A stretch of DNA of 64,000 nt from Vibrio sp. Hep-1b-8 (GCF_006124995.1 NZ_QEWN01000001.1:1-64000), one strand, 5' to 3'. Positions 1-8,232 are shown, numbered from the stretch's first letter. Notes: generated by a model not told the origin, from the sequence alone. Made by a program: numbers and translations.

Positions 1-129
1 CATCGAACAATCTTGTGCGAATGTTCCCCAATGCGCAGGCCCATGCTGATCATCATAACCCCATTCTGATGCGTAGGCGCTACCTAGTGTAAGGAAAGAT
101 AGTGATAACGTGAGTAGTGTTTTTTTCAT
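1..129 (-). CDS. Alpha-type carbonic anhydrase, N-terminal part (cut by window edge)
   Basis: Reading leftwards from an ATG at 129, 43 codons are open to the window edge. They encode a lipoprotein-free signal peptide (MKKTLL, a hydrophobic core, then SAYA) followed by SEWGYDDQHGPAHW. A W-x-Y run with GPAHW just after the signal peptide is characteristic of periplasmic alpha-carbonic anhydrases, zinc enzymes that interconvert CO2 and bicarbonate. The catalytic histidines lie outside the window, so activity cannot be judged. The gene is the last recognisable core gene before the decayed accessory segment. Confidence 0.72.
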   Translation of the reverse strand, partial: MKKTLLTLSLSFLTLGSAYASEWGYDDQHGPAHWGTFAQDCSM

Positions 130-271
130 TTGAATAACGTCTCTTAGTTTCTTGTATGTCGATAGGGATAATACACACACGCGAACGTTATTGATTGGCT
201 AAAATTCAAATATGACAAACATTTAACTTAGTTTGTCGCCTTGTTTATTTAGTGTTGCCTTTTGTCTCTAC

Positions 272-435
272 GGCTTTGCGTAATTTGGTCAGAGAACCAA
301 ACTGCCTGCAATTGATTGATTCTTATACAACACACTGAGTTTCAGGCATACCAAGCCCTGTAAGTTTGTTCAGCGCTTTAATCATGGCGTAAGTGATAGC
401 ACTTAAAGCAGGGGTAAACCAAGAGTGACAATACT
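272..435 (-). mobile_element. Remnant of an IS5-family (IS903-group) insertion sequence
   Basis: On the minus strand a frame ending with TAA at 325-323 reads YAMIKALNKLTGLGMPET and then QCVV, which matches the usual C-terminus of IS903-group transposases (ALNK, a short linker, GMPE). Beyond the stop, plus-strand bases 272-290 (GGCTTTGCGTAATTTGGT) resemble the terminal inverted repeat of this group with a two-base gap. The catalytic DDE core and the other end are absent; a stop at 437-439 closes the frame upstream. This is a dead element fragment that marks past insertion and rearrangement. Confidence 0.6.
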
Positions 436-436
436 T

Positions 437-547
437 CTAATCTTGTTTAGGGGGATTGAAGCCCAATGAACGCTCATTTGCCAACTTCTTAGCCACTCGT
501 ATCACTGTACGATCCGATACATTGGTGATTTTCCGGTGTCGTTCTAA
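437..547 (-). pseudogene. Fragment with a helix-turn-helix-like segment
   Basis: A short minus-strand frame reads LERHRKITNVSDRTVIRVAKK and continues to NPPKQD before a TAG at 439-437; a TAG also lies just upstream, so only about 36 codons are open. The spacing of hydrophobic and polar residues (ITNVSDRTVIRVAKKL) looks like a DNA-recognition helix pair. No start codon or family could be assigned. It is in the same frame as the transposase tail that follows, which may be chance. Confidence 0.25.
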
Positions 548-665
548 AATCTAATGATATTCACCAAGTAATTCCTATAGTAATACTTTTCATTTGTTCC
601 TTGTTGTAAATTCATTTGAATCAATTAGTTAAATACCAAGGTCTGACGTCTCACTCCCACATTCT

Positions 666-692
666 AAAAGGTCTGATTTATCAGGCCTTTTT
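666..692. terminator. Bidirectional hairpin terminator
   Basis: AAAAGG-T-CTGAT, a two-base loop, then ATCAG-G-CCTTTTT forms a stem with one T-G wobble. It has an A run on one side and a T run on the other, so it could stop transcription in either direction. It separates the IS remnant from the sequence leading to the methyltransferase-HNH gene. Confidence 0.6.
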
Positions 693-968
693 CATATCTG
701 AAGGTTCTACAAGATAGCAATAGCTCACAATGGAGCTAACAAATACTACCACGCTCGTATCTTTAGTGGCGTTATTCCAGAGCAACATATGCTTGATTTG
801 TGATCCGAGTAGGCGCTTAAACATCACTCTAGATTTACGGCGTTCACAGTTCTGCGGATGGCTTTTGTATAAGATTTTCATCACAGAATCTAATTCATTT
901 CTAATACTTTATCGCCTTATGCAACCTAGCCGTATATCATGCAGGAACAGTGATGCTTGGTTTGATAT

Positions 969-2252
969 ATGTCCGCAACTACTTCTTTTTACAACAACAA
1001 TGCCTCAAAGCTAGCTCAGCAATACGATTCCCTAGAATTCGAATCTGTTCACCAGTCTTGGACTGAATATTGGCCTCAATCGGGTGATGTTGTTTTGGAT
1101 GTTGGCGCTGGTTCTGGAAGAGATGCAAGGTGGATGAGCGCCCGTGGTTGTGTAGTGTTTGCTGTTGAGCCATCAACTAGATTGCTTGAGATCGGCAACT
1201 ATAACTGTTCGGAGCAAGTCGTCTGGTTACATGACTCATTACCTTATTTAAAACACGTGATAGAGCTAGAAAAGCAGTATGACTTAGTTCTGTTGTCGGC
1301 GGTTTGGATGCATCTTCCCGTTCAGCAAAGATCTATCGCTATAAAGGCATTGTGCAGTCTCCTGTCAGACGAGGGATTCTGGCACCTCGCCTATCACGCT
1401 GGCTATGACGAAATGACGACCAGTCGCTATTCCTCAAAAGCGATCGCCTATGCGTACCTAGACGATGAGCTATTTAACGATATGAAAAGCTTTATCGTTA
1501 GCAATGAGCTGAAAGAAGCGCTGGTTTCAAATTTTACAGACTTTGCATCCCTTTACTATCAGTGGCTGATGGATATTGGTAAGTCGGAGAAAACCGCAAA
1601 AAATTATCTTGGAGCAATTCGTGGTTCAATTTCAAACTGGTTAATGGATACGGGGGAAATCTGTGAGCCATTGACCGAAGTGACTTCCTACCGTCGATTT
1701 ACTCAGTATGAAGAGAAAGTCAGACAGCTAGAGGTTTTTAAACTAACGGATCGCAAGGGTAAAGGAATGTACAGCGCTGCGCTGACCCATTACAACAAGT
1801 TCCTAGCCGATTTAGCTCAAATAGATGTGAACGCAGACATTCGGCAGGTCATGGTAGACAAAAAGCTAACTGATACCGAAAAAAGCATCATGGTCAAAAC
1901 CAGAATGGGTCAAGGTCACTTTAGATCTCAGTTGGTGCAGATGTGGGGAGGCTGTGCCGTTACAGGGTATCGCAACACACAACTTTTGCTCGCTTCCCAT
2001 ATAAAACCTTGGCGCGCTTCAAACAATAAAGAAAGGCTGGATAAGTTCAACGGATTGCTGCTGCTCGCTAACTTAGATAAAGCGTTTGACCTCGGTTTTA
2101 TCTCCTTTGACGACAACGGCAAGGTTCTTATCTCAGAGTATCTTGAAGCGCCAGAAGTCATCGGCCTAAGAGACGATATGTCGTTTAGGATCGTGCGTGA
2201 GCATAAACCATATCTGGCACATCACCGAGGTGAGTTGTTTAAGGGGAGGTAA
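969..2252 (+). CDS. Chimeric protein: SAM methyltransferase N-terminus joined to an HNH_2 endonuclease
   Basis: The 427-residue product has two unrelated halves. Residues about 1-135 look like a class I SAM-dependent methyltransferase, with motif I VLDVGAGSGRDARW at 43-56 and LVLLSAVWMHL further on. The expected strand after SDEG is replaced by different sequence. Residues about 180-300 are helical, and about 327-389 carry an HNH_2-type nuclease core: C-A-V-T-G, then ASHIKPW, NGLLLLANLDKAFD and ISFDD. The third ligand position, often a histidine, reads N/D here. HNH_2 proteins often occur in defence islands, and an IS remnant lies upstream. Inference: a fusion formed by deletion, or a rare natural two-domain protein. 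The ribosome binding site at 969 is weak, so the start is uncertain. Confidence 0.6.
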   Translation: MSATTSFYNNNASKLAQQYDSLEFESVHQSWTEYWPQSGDVVLDVGAGSGRDARWMSARGCVVFAVEPSTRLLEIGNYNCSEQVVWLHDSLPYLKHVIELEKQYDLVLLSAVWMHLPVQQRSIAIKALCSLLSDEGFWHLAYHAGYDEMTTSRYSSKAIAYAYLDDELFNDMKSFIVSNELKEALVSNFTDFASLYYQWLMDIGKSEKTAKNYLGAIRGSISNWLMDTGEICEPLTEVTSYRRFTQYEEKVRQLEVFKLTDRKGKGMYSAALTHYNKFLADLAQIDVNADIRQVMVDKKLTDTEKSIMVKTRMGQGHFRSQLVQMWGGCAVTGYRNTQLLLASHIKPWRASNNKERLDKFNGLLLLANLDKAFDLGFISFDDNGKVLISEYLEAPEVIGLRDDMSFRIVREHKPYLAHHRGELFKGR

Positions 2253-2486
2253 TCTGCGTTCCTGAAAGCGCACTTGCTCATGTTCCCTTCATCCAACCTG
2301 AAAGGAGCGCATGGGTGTTTAGCATGATTTGCCACCCGTGCAGATATCTGATTTTCCATACCATTTTAAGGTGATTTCCGCGTAATTAATGAATATTGCT
2401 TCAAATCCCGCCAGTTAGCAGTCGTCCATAACGGATCTATTGATATACGATATGTTTACCGTCCCATAAATATAAACGAGTAAATT

Positions 2487-2960
2487 ATGGCTCATACGGC
2501 ATACTTATCTATCATGGGTAAAAAACAATACTGTATCTCTCAAGGCTGTAACACCAAAGATTCAATCGGCAACAAGGCTCAAGAATCTCATAAAGATGAA
2601 ATCACGGTTCTGGCTTGTAACTTCACCTTAAACAAGCAGGGAGGCCCAACGGAAGTGGCGATTACCAAACCCGTAGATAAGTCTTCGCCATTACTTGGCA
2701 ACGCCCTTTCCAAACAAGAGCATTTGCAATGCACTATCAAATTTTATCGAACCAATGAGCATGGTCATAACGAAAACTTCTACACGATTGAATTAGTTGA
2801 TGCGTTGATTACCTCTCTGTCATTTGATCAACCAAACGTACTTACTTCCGGAGATGAAGATATGTCTGAGATATTCCATCTCACATACCGCGACATAATC
2901 TGGAAACATAACATGGCCGGCACAGAAGGTTATCAAATATGGGATAGATACTTAGGATGA
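2487..2960 (+). CDS. hcp: Hcp-family type VI secretion tube/effector-carrier protein
   Basis: The 157-residue protein has the features of Hcp (TssD): an N-terminal MAHTAYLSIMGKKQ strand, a central KPVDKSSPLLGNAL segment (Hcp proteins commonly have K-x-x-D-x-x-S-P-x-L) and a C-terminal HLTYRDIIWKH. Hcp hexamers stack into the inner tube of the type VI secretion system and carry small effectors to neighbouring cells. No sheath, baseplate or ATPase genes are in the window, so this is an orphan or auxiliary hcp. Its stop overlaps the ATG of the next reading frame (ATGA, 2957-2960), which indicates translational coupling with the candidate effector. Confidence 0.85.
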   Translation: MAHTAYLSIMGKKQYCISQGCNTKDSIGNKAQESHKDEITVLACNFTLNKQGGPTEVAITKPVDKSSPLLGNALSKQEHLQCTIKFYRTNEHGHNENFYTIELVDALITSLSFDQPNVLTSGDEDMSEIFHLTYRDIIWKHNMAGTEGYQIWDRYLG

Positions 2961-3737
2961 GAAACCAAACCGCGCCAGACTCATGGGACATTCGTGAAGT
3001 CGAAAAAGCCGCTAAAGGGCTCACTATGCAAGCTGTTACGCTTTCACATCGCCACATCTCGAATGGCGGTCTGAAGATGCAGTTTGTTCGTGAAGTCGAC
3101 CCGGTTTGAGCAATGTCTGGTGAACGATTATAAAAGCGGTAAGAAGGACAAAGAGACAGTATTCAAAGAGCTTCAAAAAGAAAAACAAAGTCTTATCGAG
3201 CAAGGTAACTTGATCTTTAAAAAAGGGATTGGCTTTGTCGCTGGTGTCATGCAGGTAACAACAGGCGCCGGAATATGTTACGCCTCAGCGGCGGTCTTAT
3301 GCTTAATTGGTGGTCCAATGATGGCTCATGGCACCAACAATCTGTATGAAAATGGCAAGTACTTTTGGGATGGCGATGAGAATGCAACAGGGCCAGTTCG
3401 CAAAGGTTATCAACATGCAGCGGAATCGCTAGGTTACTCAAAATCTCACGGTGATATTGCCTACTATGGGGCAGATTTAGCCTTGTCTGCTTATGGGGCA
3501 TTCGCTAAAAGCACTACGGTTAAAAATGCTTCCGAGGCGTACCAGATTGCCTCCAAACCTAACTTGAATCCGATGCCATGGACAAGAACCCGAAAAGCCA
3601 AGCAGTTTAAGTTATTTAGGTATAGTGCTGAAGATTATCTAAGAGGGTATCAGGCTGCTAGTAAGATATCTCTTGGTGCTAGTGCTTTTAGTGATGGGAT
3701 GACTGTTGATCAGTTACATAAAGAGCTTTATAAATGA
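2957..3737 (+). pseudogene. Frameshifted DUF4225-like membrane-active protein, candidate T6SS effector
   Basis: Two frames look like one gene. An ATG at 2957 (overlapping the hcp stop) opens 50 codons that start MRNQTAPDSWDIREVEKA and stop at 3107-3109 after FVREVDPV. The +1 frame then runs from about 3100 to 3737, continuing RFEQCLVNDYKSGKKDKE. Removing one C from GACCCGG at about 3099-3105 would join them into a protein of about 259 residues. Its middle has a long glycine- and alanine-rich hydrophobic stretch (GIGFVAGVMQVTTGAG and GGPMMAHGTNNLYENG) as in DUF4225 proteins. Position after hcp suggests a secreted membrane-active effector; that is inference. A sequencing error or slippage at the C run is possible. 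The second frame has only a TTG start at 3084. Confidence 0.55.
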
Positions 3738-4054
3738 TTAATATTGTAATATTTATATTAATATCACTAATGATAATGGTTACTGCTAGGAAAATAAAGA
3801 AGTGTAGGTTGGCCAAAATTCAGTACTACTTATATGTTTCGTTATATATAGCAATTGGAGCACAGTATTACTCAATATTTAATTATGGAATGAACCATAA
3901 TGGTTTGAAAGTTGAAGTGATATTTTTTGAAAGTTTCTTCGCTGATTTTTTGCCAAATAATACAATACAGATATTTAGCTTAGCTATTGATGCTTATCTT
4001 CTGTTCTTTTGCTTTCCCAAACACTATGATTCGACGCCTCCATCAAAGGCCTGA
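3734..4054 (+). CDS. Small membrane protein, candidate immunity protein for the upstream effector
   Basis: This 106-residue protein is strongly hydrophobic, with probable membrane segments at about residues 2-18, 28-47 and 78-95, and a charged ARKIKKCRLAK loop after the first. Its ATG overlaps the TGA of the upstream frame (ATGA, 3734-3737), so the two are likely translated together. A small membrane protein directly after a hydrophobic hcp-linked protein fits an immunity partner in the inner membrane. The base composition is markedly richer in A+T than its neighbours, a sign of transfer. No family is recognised, so function is inferred from position only. Confidence 0.6.
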   Translation: MINIVIFILISLMIMVTARKIKKCRLAKIQYYLYVSLYIAIGAQYYSIFNYGMNHNGLKVEVIFFESFFADFLPNNTIQIFSLAIDAYLLFFCFPKHYDSTPPSKA

Positions 4055-4068
4055 GTGAACAGGCCTTT
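4045..4068 (+). terminator. Hairpin terminator of the hcp set
   Basis: AAAGGCCTG, a six-base loop, then CAGGCCTTT is a perfect 9-bp stem that overlaps the stop codon of the small membrane protein. The T run after it is short (TTTGTGATTT), so efficiency may be moderate. It closes the hcp transcription unit. Confidence 0.65.
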
Positions 4069-4083
4069 GTGATTTAAACTAAG

Positions 4084-4281
4084 GTGCTTAGAAGTATTCT
4101 TGCTCAGTTACCCAACCTTGGTTCTAACTCAGCCAACACAGACTTTTTGTTGAAGCGTGCTATATCGCAAGCAGGCGCAGACTTAAACGTCATCTATCAG
4201 AGTCGTCAGTATCAACCTAAGCGCTTGCGCCTGTTTATCGATTTCTTGATTGAACGATTCCATCGTCAGTTTCCCCAATAG
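4084..4281 (+). pseudogene. C-terminal remnant resembling a LysR-type regulator
   Basis: About 65 codons end with LNVIYQSRQYQPKRLRLFIDF and LIERF. A V-Y-x-x-R segment followed by R-L-R-x-F-I-D-F-L is the usual last strand and helix of the LysR effector-binding domain. The preceding NSANTDFLLKRAISQAG may correspond to an earlier part of the same domain, which would imply an internal deletion. The N-terminal winged helix is missing and the only start is a GTG without a clear ribosome binding site. A non-functional fragment is likely. Confidence 0.45.
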
Positions 4282-4343
4282 CGGCTTAACCGAGGGCGAT
4301 TCGTGTTGCTAAAGGCGTATTTGTATTTGTCACTGGCGACGAA

Positions 4344-5963
4344 TCAAACCTTAAAGTATCTCAGTTGGGCGGTAAGGTGCTCTGCGGTATTCGCCATTAA
4401 CTGGCTATCTTCCGCGAGCGACTGAGAAGCGTGCAATACTTCGTTAGCAGCCAAGTGGATGCCAGTGACGTTTTCATTCATTTCGGTCGCAACAGCGCTT
4501 TGCTGTTCTGAGGCTGCGGCAATTTGAGCCACCATATCATTGGCGTTTTGCATTTCATCAACGATTAAATCAAGCTGCTTGCGTGTATTCTCTGAAGCTC
4601 GAACACTCTCCTCAACGTTTTCGTTACTGGTTTGCATCGCCGCGAAGGTTTTCTCTGCTTGGCGTGTGAGTTTTTCGATGGTCTGTTGCACTTCGTTGGT
4701 TGAGTTTTGCGTGCGACTCGCGAGGTTGCGGACTTCATCAGCCACAACTGCAAATCCACGACCTTGTTCACCCGCTCGTGCGGCTTCGATTGCAGCGTTA
4801 AGCGCTAGAAGGTTAGTTTGCTCAGACACCTCTCGAATCACACCGACCACATTGCTGATCTCTTGGACGCCAGATTGCAGGTCGCGCACCAGCTCGTTCG
4901 CTACTGAGATATTATCAGACACATGTGCAATTGACTCCGAAGTACGCTTCATTGTCTCGTCGTTGTTGTGTGCATGGTCGACGACTTTGTTGGTGCTCGC
5001 GGCGGTGTTTTCAGCATTGGTCGCAACATCCGAGATGGTGGCGCTCATTTCTGTCATCGCGGTCGAGAGCAACTCTAGTTGAGCGTGTTGTGAATTGACA
5101 CTGGTAGCGGCTTCTTCACTAGCCTGAGCAATTTGGCATGCCATGGTGCTAGATTGAGCCGCAGACTCATTCGCCGTACGTAATGTTGACTGGAGTTTGT
5201 CCATCATTTTATTAATCTGGCTACTCATGTCGCCAAGTTCGTCTTTGCGCTTCATGTTCATACGAACTCGTAAATCACCATCGGCAATCAAATGGGTGTG
5301 ATCAATCAGTCGATGAAGTGGGATCAAAATGTTGTTGGAAATCATATATCCCATGCCAAACAGTAACGCAGATAAGAGAAGGGCAACAATCGCTTCTTTA
5401 ATCGCCAAGGCATAAAACGCTTCTTGAATGTCGGCAACCATGATTCCGGAGCCGATAATCCAGTTCCACTCAGGAAACAATTGTACGTAAGAGATTTTAT
5501 CTTTTAGCTCTCCGTCTGGGCTTTTCCACTGATACTCAAGAAAGCCTTTTTGAGCTGGCGATTTGGATATCGAAACCATCTCACGCCAGTGGAATTTGCC
5601 ACCGCCGTCTTGAAAGTTTTCCGCACTTTTACCATTAAGCTCTGGCTTGATAGGGTGGAGCACGACCGTGAGGTTTTGATTCAGAATCCAGAAATAGTTG
5701 TTGCTGTCATATCTAAGCGCTTCGATTGCAAGTAGAGCTTGTTGCTTCGCAACATCATTTCCTAACAGTTGGCGCTGATCGTAATAGTGCTTTGCTAAAC
5801 TGACTACTGCTTCTACTTGGGCGCTAAGTTTGCTTTCACGCTCTAGTATGGAAGAGTTGCGTTGTAGAATCAGGTTATAGGCACAAGCCATGGCAATGAG
5901 TATTGCCGATAAAACCACGATGGATGCGAGCTTTGATTTGATAGAGAGATTACTTAGCCTCAT
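4344..5963 (-). CDS. Methyl-accepting chemotaxis protein with a single-Cache sensor
   Basis: The start is placed at the ATG at 5963 ([18 protein letters not shown]) because AAGGGG lies seven bases upstream; this gives 539 residues, and the longer frame to 6095 has no such signal. In order the protein has an N-terminal membrane helix, a periplasmic domain of the sCache_2 type ([24 protein letters not shown], then a second FLEYQW half), a second membrane helix, a HAMP domain ([20 protein letters not shown]) and a complete signalling domain with the conserved tip [20 protein letters not shown]. It would signal through CheA/CheW. sCache_2 receptors often bind small organic acids, but the ligand cannot be read from the sequence. 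Confidence 0.93.
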   Translation of the reverse strand: MRLSNLSIKSKLASIVVLSAILIAMACAYNLILQRNSSILERESKLSAQVEAVVSLAKHYYDQRQLLGNDVAKQQALLAIEALRYDSNNYFWILNQNLTVVLHPIKPELNGKSAENFQDGGGKFHWREMVSISKSPAQKGFLEYQWKSPDGELKDKISYVQLFPEWNWIIGSGIMVADIQEAFYALAIKEAIVALLLSALLFGMGYMISNNILIPLHRLIDHTHLIADGDLRVRMNMKRKDELGDMSSQINKMMDKLQSTLRTANESAAQSSTMACQIAQASEEAATSVNSQHAQLELLSTAMTEMSATISDVATNAENTAASTNKVVDHAHNNDETMKRTSESIAHVSDNISVANELVRDLQSGVQEISNVVGVIREVSEQTNLLALNAAIEAARAGEQGRGFAVVADEVRNLASRTQNSTNEVQQTIEKLTRQAEKTFAAMQTSNENVEESVRASENTRKQLDLIVDEMQNANDMVAQIAAASEQQSAVATEMNENVTGIHLAANEVLHASQSLAEDSQLMANTAEHLTAQLRYFKV

Positions 5964-6177
5964 AGTTAGCCCCTTAGAGTTATAATTATTGATATTTCTG
6001 ACGTTTAATTGGAATGTAGCAATTCTTCTTTTATCTGTGGCGATGTAGCTCATAATTTCAGTTGATACATTTTGTTGCACAGCGATTAAGTGCATTTGAT
6101 CAAACTAACACTAAAGAGTAAGGTCTATGGGGCGGGATATTTGTATCACTCGCGGCGACTGATGCCATACATCAAAG

Positions 6178-6198
6178 GCCCCAGCAGAGTGCTAGGGC
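6178..6198 (-). terminator. Hairpin terminator after the PTS IIC-IIB gene
   Basis: On the minus strand GCCCTAGCA, loop CTC, TGCTGGGGC forms a 9-bp stem with one mismatched pair, followed by CTTT. It lies 24 bases beyond the stop of the gene ending at 6222. The T run is weak, so confidence is moderate. Confidence 0.5.
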
Positions 6199-6221
6199 GC
6201 TAGATTTCAGAGGGATATTGA

Positions 6222-7616
6222 TTAGTGTTGAATCAGTTGTGCGGCTTTCTTCATCGCTTCTTTAGTTGAGCATTCAATCACATTGGCGTTAGCGAAGCGT
6301 TGCGCGTCTTTAACTTGAATGTCGTGGGCTAAGATAACCAACTTCGCGTTAGCGACATCTAGGTCGGTGATGCGGTTCTGGATACCATTTTGACCTTGTG
6401 TCTCTACTTTAATCTTGATGCCAGCTGCTGCGCCTGCTTTTTCTAGTGCTTTAGCAGCCATAAAGGTATGCGCCACGCCTGATGGACAACATGTGACGGC
6501 TACGATGTCGTATTCGCCCTCACCCGCAACAGGAGCTACTTGTGCAGGAGTCGCTTCGACTGTTGTCTCTTCCGTCTCTTCTTCAGCGACAGGTTTCCAG
6601 AAGCCCACAATAAGAGCCGTTGTTAGTGAGCCCAGTGCAATACCGATCACATACATTGGAATGTTGCTTGAGACTGGCGCAGTAATCAGACCGCCCCATG
6701 GTGCATGCAGTAGTACGTCAGTGAGGAAGCCGAACACACAACCTACGATACCGCCAGCAACGATGGATGGCAAAACGCGCATTGGGTCGTTTGCTGCGAA
6801 TGGGATAGCACCTTCAGAGATACCAATTGAACCCATGATAGCGGCTGCTTTACCGGCTTCTTGCTCTTGCTTAGTGAACTTCTTCTTGAATAGGAAAGTA
6901 GCCAGTGCCATACCGAGTGGAGGCGTACAGATTGCGATACCTACACCGCCCATTAGCCACGGTTGTGTGTCTACTTGAGTTTGAGCGAACAGTGTGGCCA
7001 CTTTGTTGATTGGGCCACCCATATCGAACGCTGTCATACCACCTAGAATGGTACCTAGCACCACTTTAGAAGCACCAGCCATCGAGGCCAAGAACTCGTT
7101 CATTGAAGCCATAAAGATCTTAATTGGCTCACCGATACCCCATAGTACGATGCCTGCAGAAATCAGCGTACCAATCAGAGGGTAAATAAAGTACGCGCCT
7201 AGCGCGGTCATGTTGGCTGAAAGAGGGATCTTTTTAAGTTGGAACACCACACCACCGGCGATAAAGCCAGCCACGATACAGCCTAGGAAGCCGCCGCCCA
7301 TATCCGCCATAATACCAGATGAGATCATAGCTGGCGCAAGGGCAGGTTTGTCGGCAATGGAGTAGCCGATAAAGCCACCAAGGATGATAGGGAAAAGCAC
7401 CAAGCCTTTAATGCCGATGTTTGAGATATCTGCCAGTAAGCCGTCAGCAGGCACCGCACCTTTACCTGATGCCATGACCGCCAGTGCCAGCAATACACCA
7501 CCGGCAACGATGAACGGAAGCATGTGAGAGGTACCAAATAAAAGGTGGCCTTTCATGGTACTAAGTAGTTTTTTAAAGTCGCTATTGTTTGTAGCTTGAG
7601 CTGTTAGGGTACTCAT
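6222..7616 (-). CDS. PTS fructose-family permease, domains IIC-IIB
   Basis: The 464-residue protein has an N-terminal membrane IIC domain (residues about 15-345; FGTSHMLPFIVAGGVLLALA, then GGMTAFDMGGPINKVA) and a C-terminal IIB domain (about 370-464) with the phosphocysteine motif VTCCPSGVAHT. It imports a sugar while phosphorylating it, taking phosphate from a IIA protein. The IIA gene lies 12 bases upstream at 7629-8069 and is surely co-transcribed. The usual FruA arrangement is IIB'-IIB-IIC, so this IIC-first order marks a different subfamily. The substrate is not certain; the location beside manA suggests fructose, mannose or a related sugar. Confidence 0.9.
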   Translation of the reverse strand: MSTLTAQATNNSDFKKLLSTMKGHLLFGTSHMLPFIVAGGVLLALAVMASGKGAVPADGLLADISNIGIKGLVLFPIILGGFIGYSIADKPALAPAMISSGIMADMGGGFLGCIVAGFIAGGVVFQLKKIPLSANMTALGAYFIYPLIGTLISAGIVLWGIGEPIKIFMASMNEFLASMAGASKVVLGTILGGMTAFDMGGPINKVATLFAQTQVDTQPWLMGGVGIAICTPPLGMALATFLFKKKFTKQEQEAGKAAAIMGSIGISEGAIPFAANDPMRVLPSIVAGGIVGCVFGFLTDVLLHAPWGGLITAPVSSNIPMYVIGIALGSLTTALIVGFWKPVAEEETEETTVEATPAQVAPVAGEGEYDIVAVTCCPSGVAHTFMAAKALEKAGAAAGIKIKVETQGQNGIQNRITDLDVANAKLVILAHDIQVKDAQRFANANVIECSTKEAMKKAAQLIQH

Positions 7617-7628
7617 AGTTACTACGCC

Positions 7629-8069
7629 TTATGAATTGATTAAAATATCTAGGATTTGTTGTTGGTCTTTTGCGTTGTGAATATCTTGAATAAATTCATC
7701 ACTGAATTTTCCAAATAATTCTTGTAGAACATAAATATGATGATCCGCACCGTTATCCGGAGAGGCGATCATAAAAAATACGGTCGGTTTGATGCCGTCT
7801 TCGTCGCCGTAATCGATACCTTCGCGCTTTACGCCAACAGCGATTGCTGGTTCTGTCACTGCTTGACTTTTAGCGTGTGGGTAGGCGATGCCGTCCATTG
7901 ACGTAATGCTTTGTGACTCGCGATGATGGATATCATTTAAGAACGCGTGTTTGTTATTGATACGCTGGTCGCTTAATAACATTTGGGCTAACTCTTCAAA
8001 CACTTGTTGTTTATTATTTGCTTGAAGGTTGGCGTTAATTAGGCTGACGTTAGTTAGTTTTGTGATCAT
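7629..8069 (-). CDS. PTS fructose-family IIA protein
   Basis: This 146-residue protein is a free-standing IIA domain of the fructose/mannitol type. The phosphorylated histidine lies in GIAYPHAKS, and VFFMIASPDNGADHHIYVLQ is the usual second block. It passes phosphate from HPr to the IIB domain of the neighbouring IIC-IIB permease, whose start is 12 bases downstream. The two genes form an operon whose promoter must lie in 8070-8270, where two CRP-like sites are seen. Confidence 0.9.
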   Translation of the reverse strand: MITKLTNVSLINANLQANNKQQVFEELAQMLLSDQRINNKHAFLNDIHHRESQSITSMDGIAYPHAKSQAVTEPAIAVGVKREGIDYGDEDGIKPTVFFMIASPDNGADHHIYVLQELFGKFSDEFIQDIHNAKDQQQILDILINS

Positions 8070-8182
8070 TTATTTAACTCAATCTTTATTGAACTTCTGA
8101 GTTAAAAATTAATGGATTGTGGCCAGTGGCGAAATAGTAAAAAAAAGCCTTTCACTGTACATTTGTATCCAGCAAATCTAAC

Positions 8183-8198
8183 TGTGATTAGCGTCATT
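8183..8198. promoter_or_regulatory. CRP-like site 1 upstream of the IIA/IIC-IIB operon
   Basis: TGTGA-TTAGCG-TCATT matches 8 of the 10 defined bases of the CRP consensus (TGTGA, six bases, TCACA). It lies about 115 bases upstream of the IIA start. Catabolite control of a PTS operon is expected, but binding is inferred. Confidence 0.4.
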
Positions 8199-8216
8199 AT
8201 TCGTGAATGACATTCT

Positions 8217-8232
8217 TGTGATGTTAGTCATA
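8217..8232. promoter_or_regulatory. CRP-like site 2 upstream of the IIA/IIC-IIB operon
   Basis: TGTGA-TGTTAG-TCATA matches 8 of 10 consensus bases. It is 34 bases (about three helical turns) from site 1, so the two are on the same face of the DNA. Between them GTCATT, seven bases, AATGAC (8193-8211) is a perfect dyad that could bind a separate regulator. Confidence 0.4.

Larger units (their letters stand above)
130..968. other. Decayed intergenic segment without an intact gene
   Basis: About 840 bases lie between the carbonic anhydrase start and the methyltransferase-HNH gene. The supportable contents are an IS5-type transposase tail with an end-like sequence (272-435), a helix-turn-helix-like remnant (437-547) and a strong hairpin (666-692). 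The open frames at 681-884 (minus) and 730-1014 (plus) show no family resemblance, no ribosome binding site and overlap each other, so no gene is called there. The promoter of the methyltransferase-HNH gene must lie in the right part, but no convincing hexamer pair stands out. Confidence 0.5.

Noticed and set aside
681..884. Minus-strand frame of 67 codons
   Set aside because: Its end lies inside a terminator hairpin, it overlaps another frame on the plus strand, and it shows no family pattern or ribosome binding site.
730..1014. Plus-strand frame of 94 codons before the methyltransferase-HNH gene
   Set aside because: It overlaps the start of that gene in another frame and has no recognisable domain.
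2487..4054. Complete type VI secretion cluster
   Set aside because: Only hcp is present; no sheath, baseplate, ATPase or VgrG genes are in the window.
130..4343. Integrative element with attachment sites
   Set aside because: No integrase, tRNA gene or flanking direct repeats could be seen.
4540..5082. Plus-strand frame of 180 codons inside the chemoreceptor gene
   Set aside because: Antisense shadow of the conserved signalling domain.
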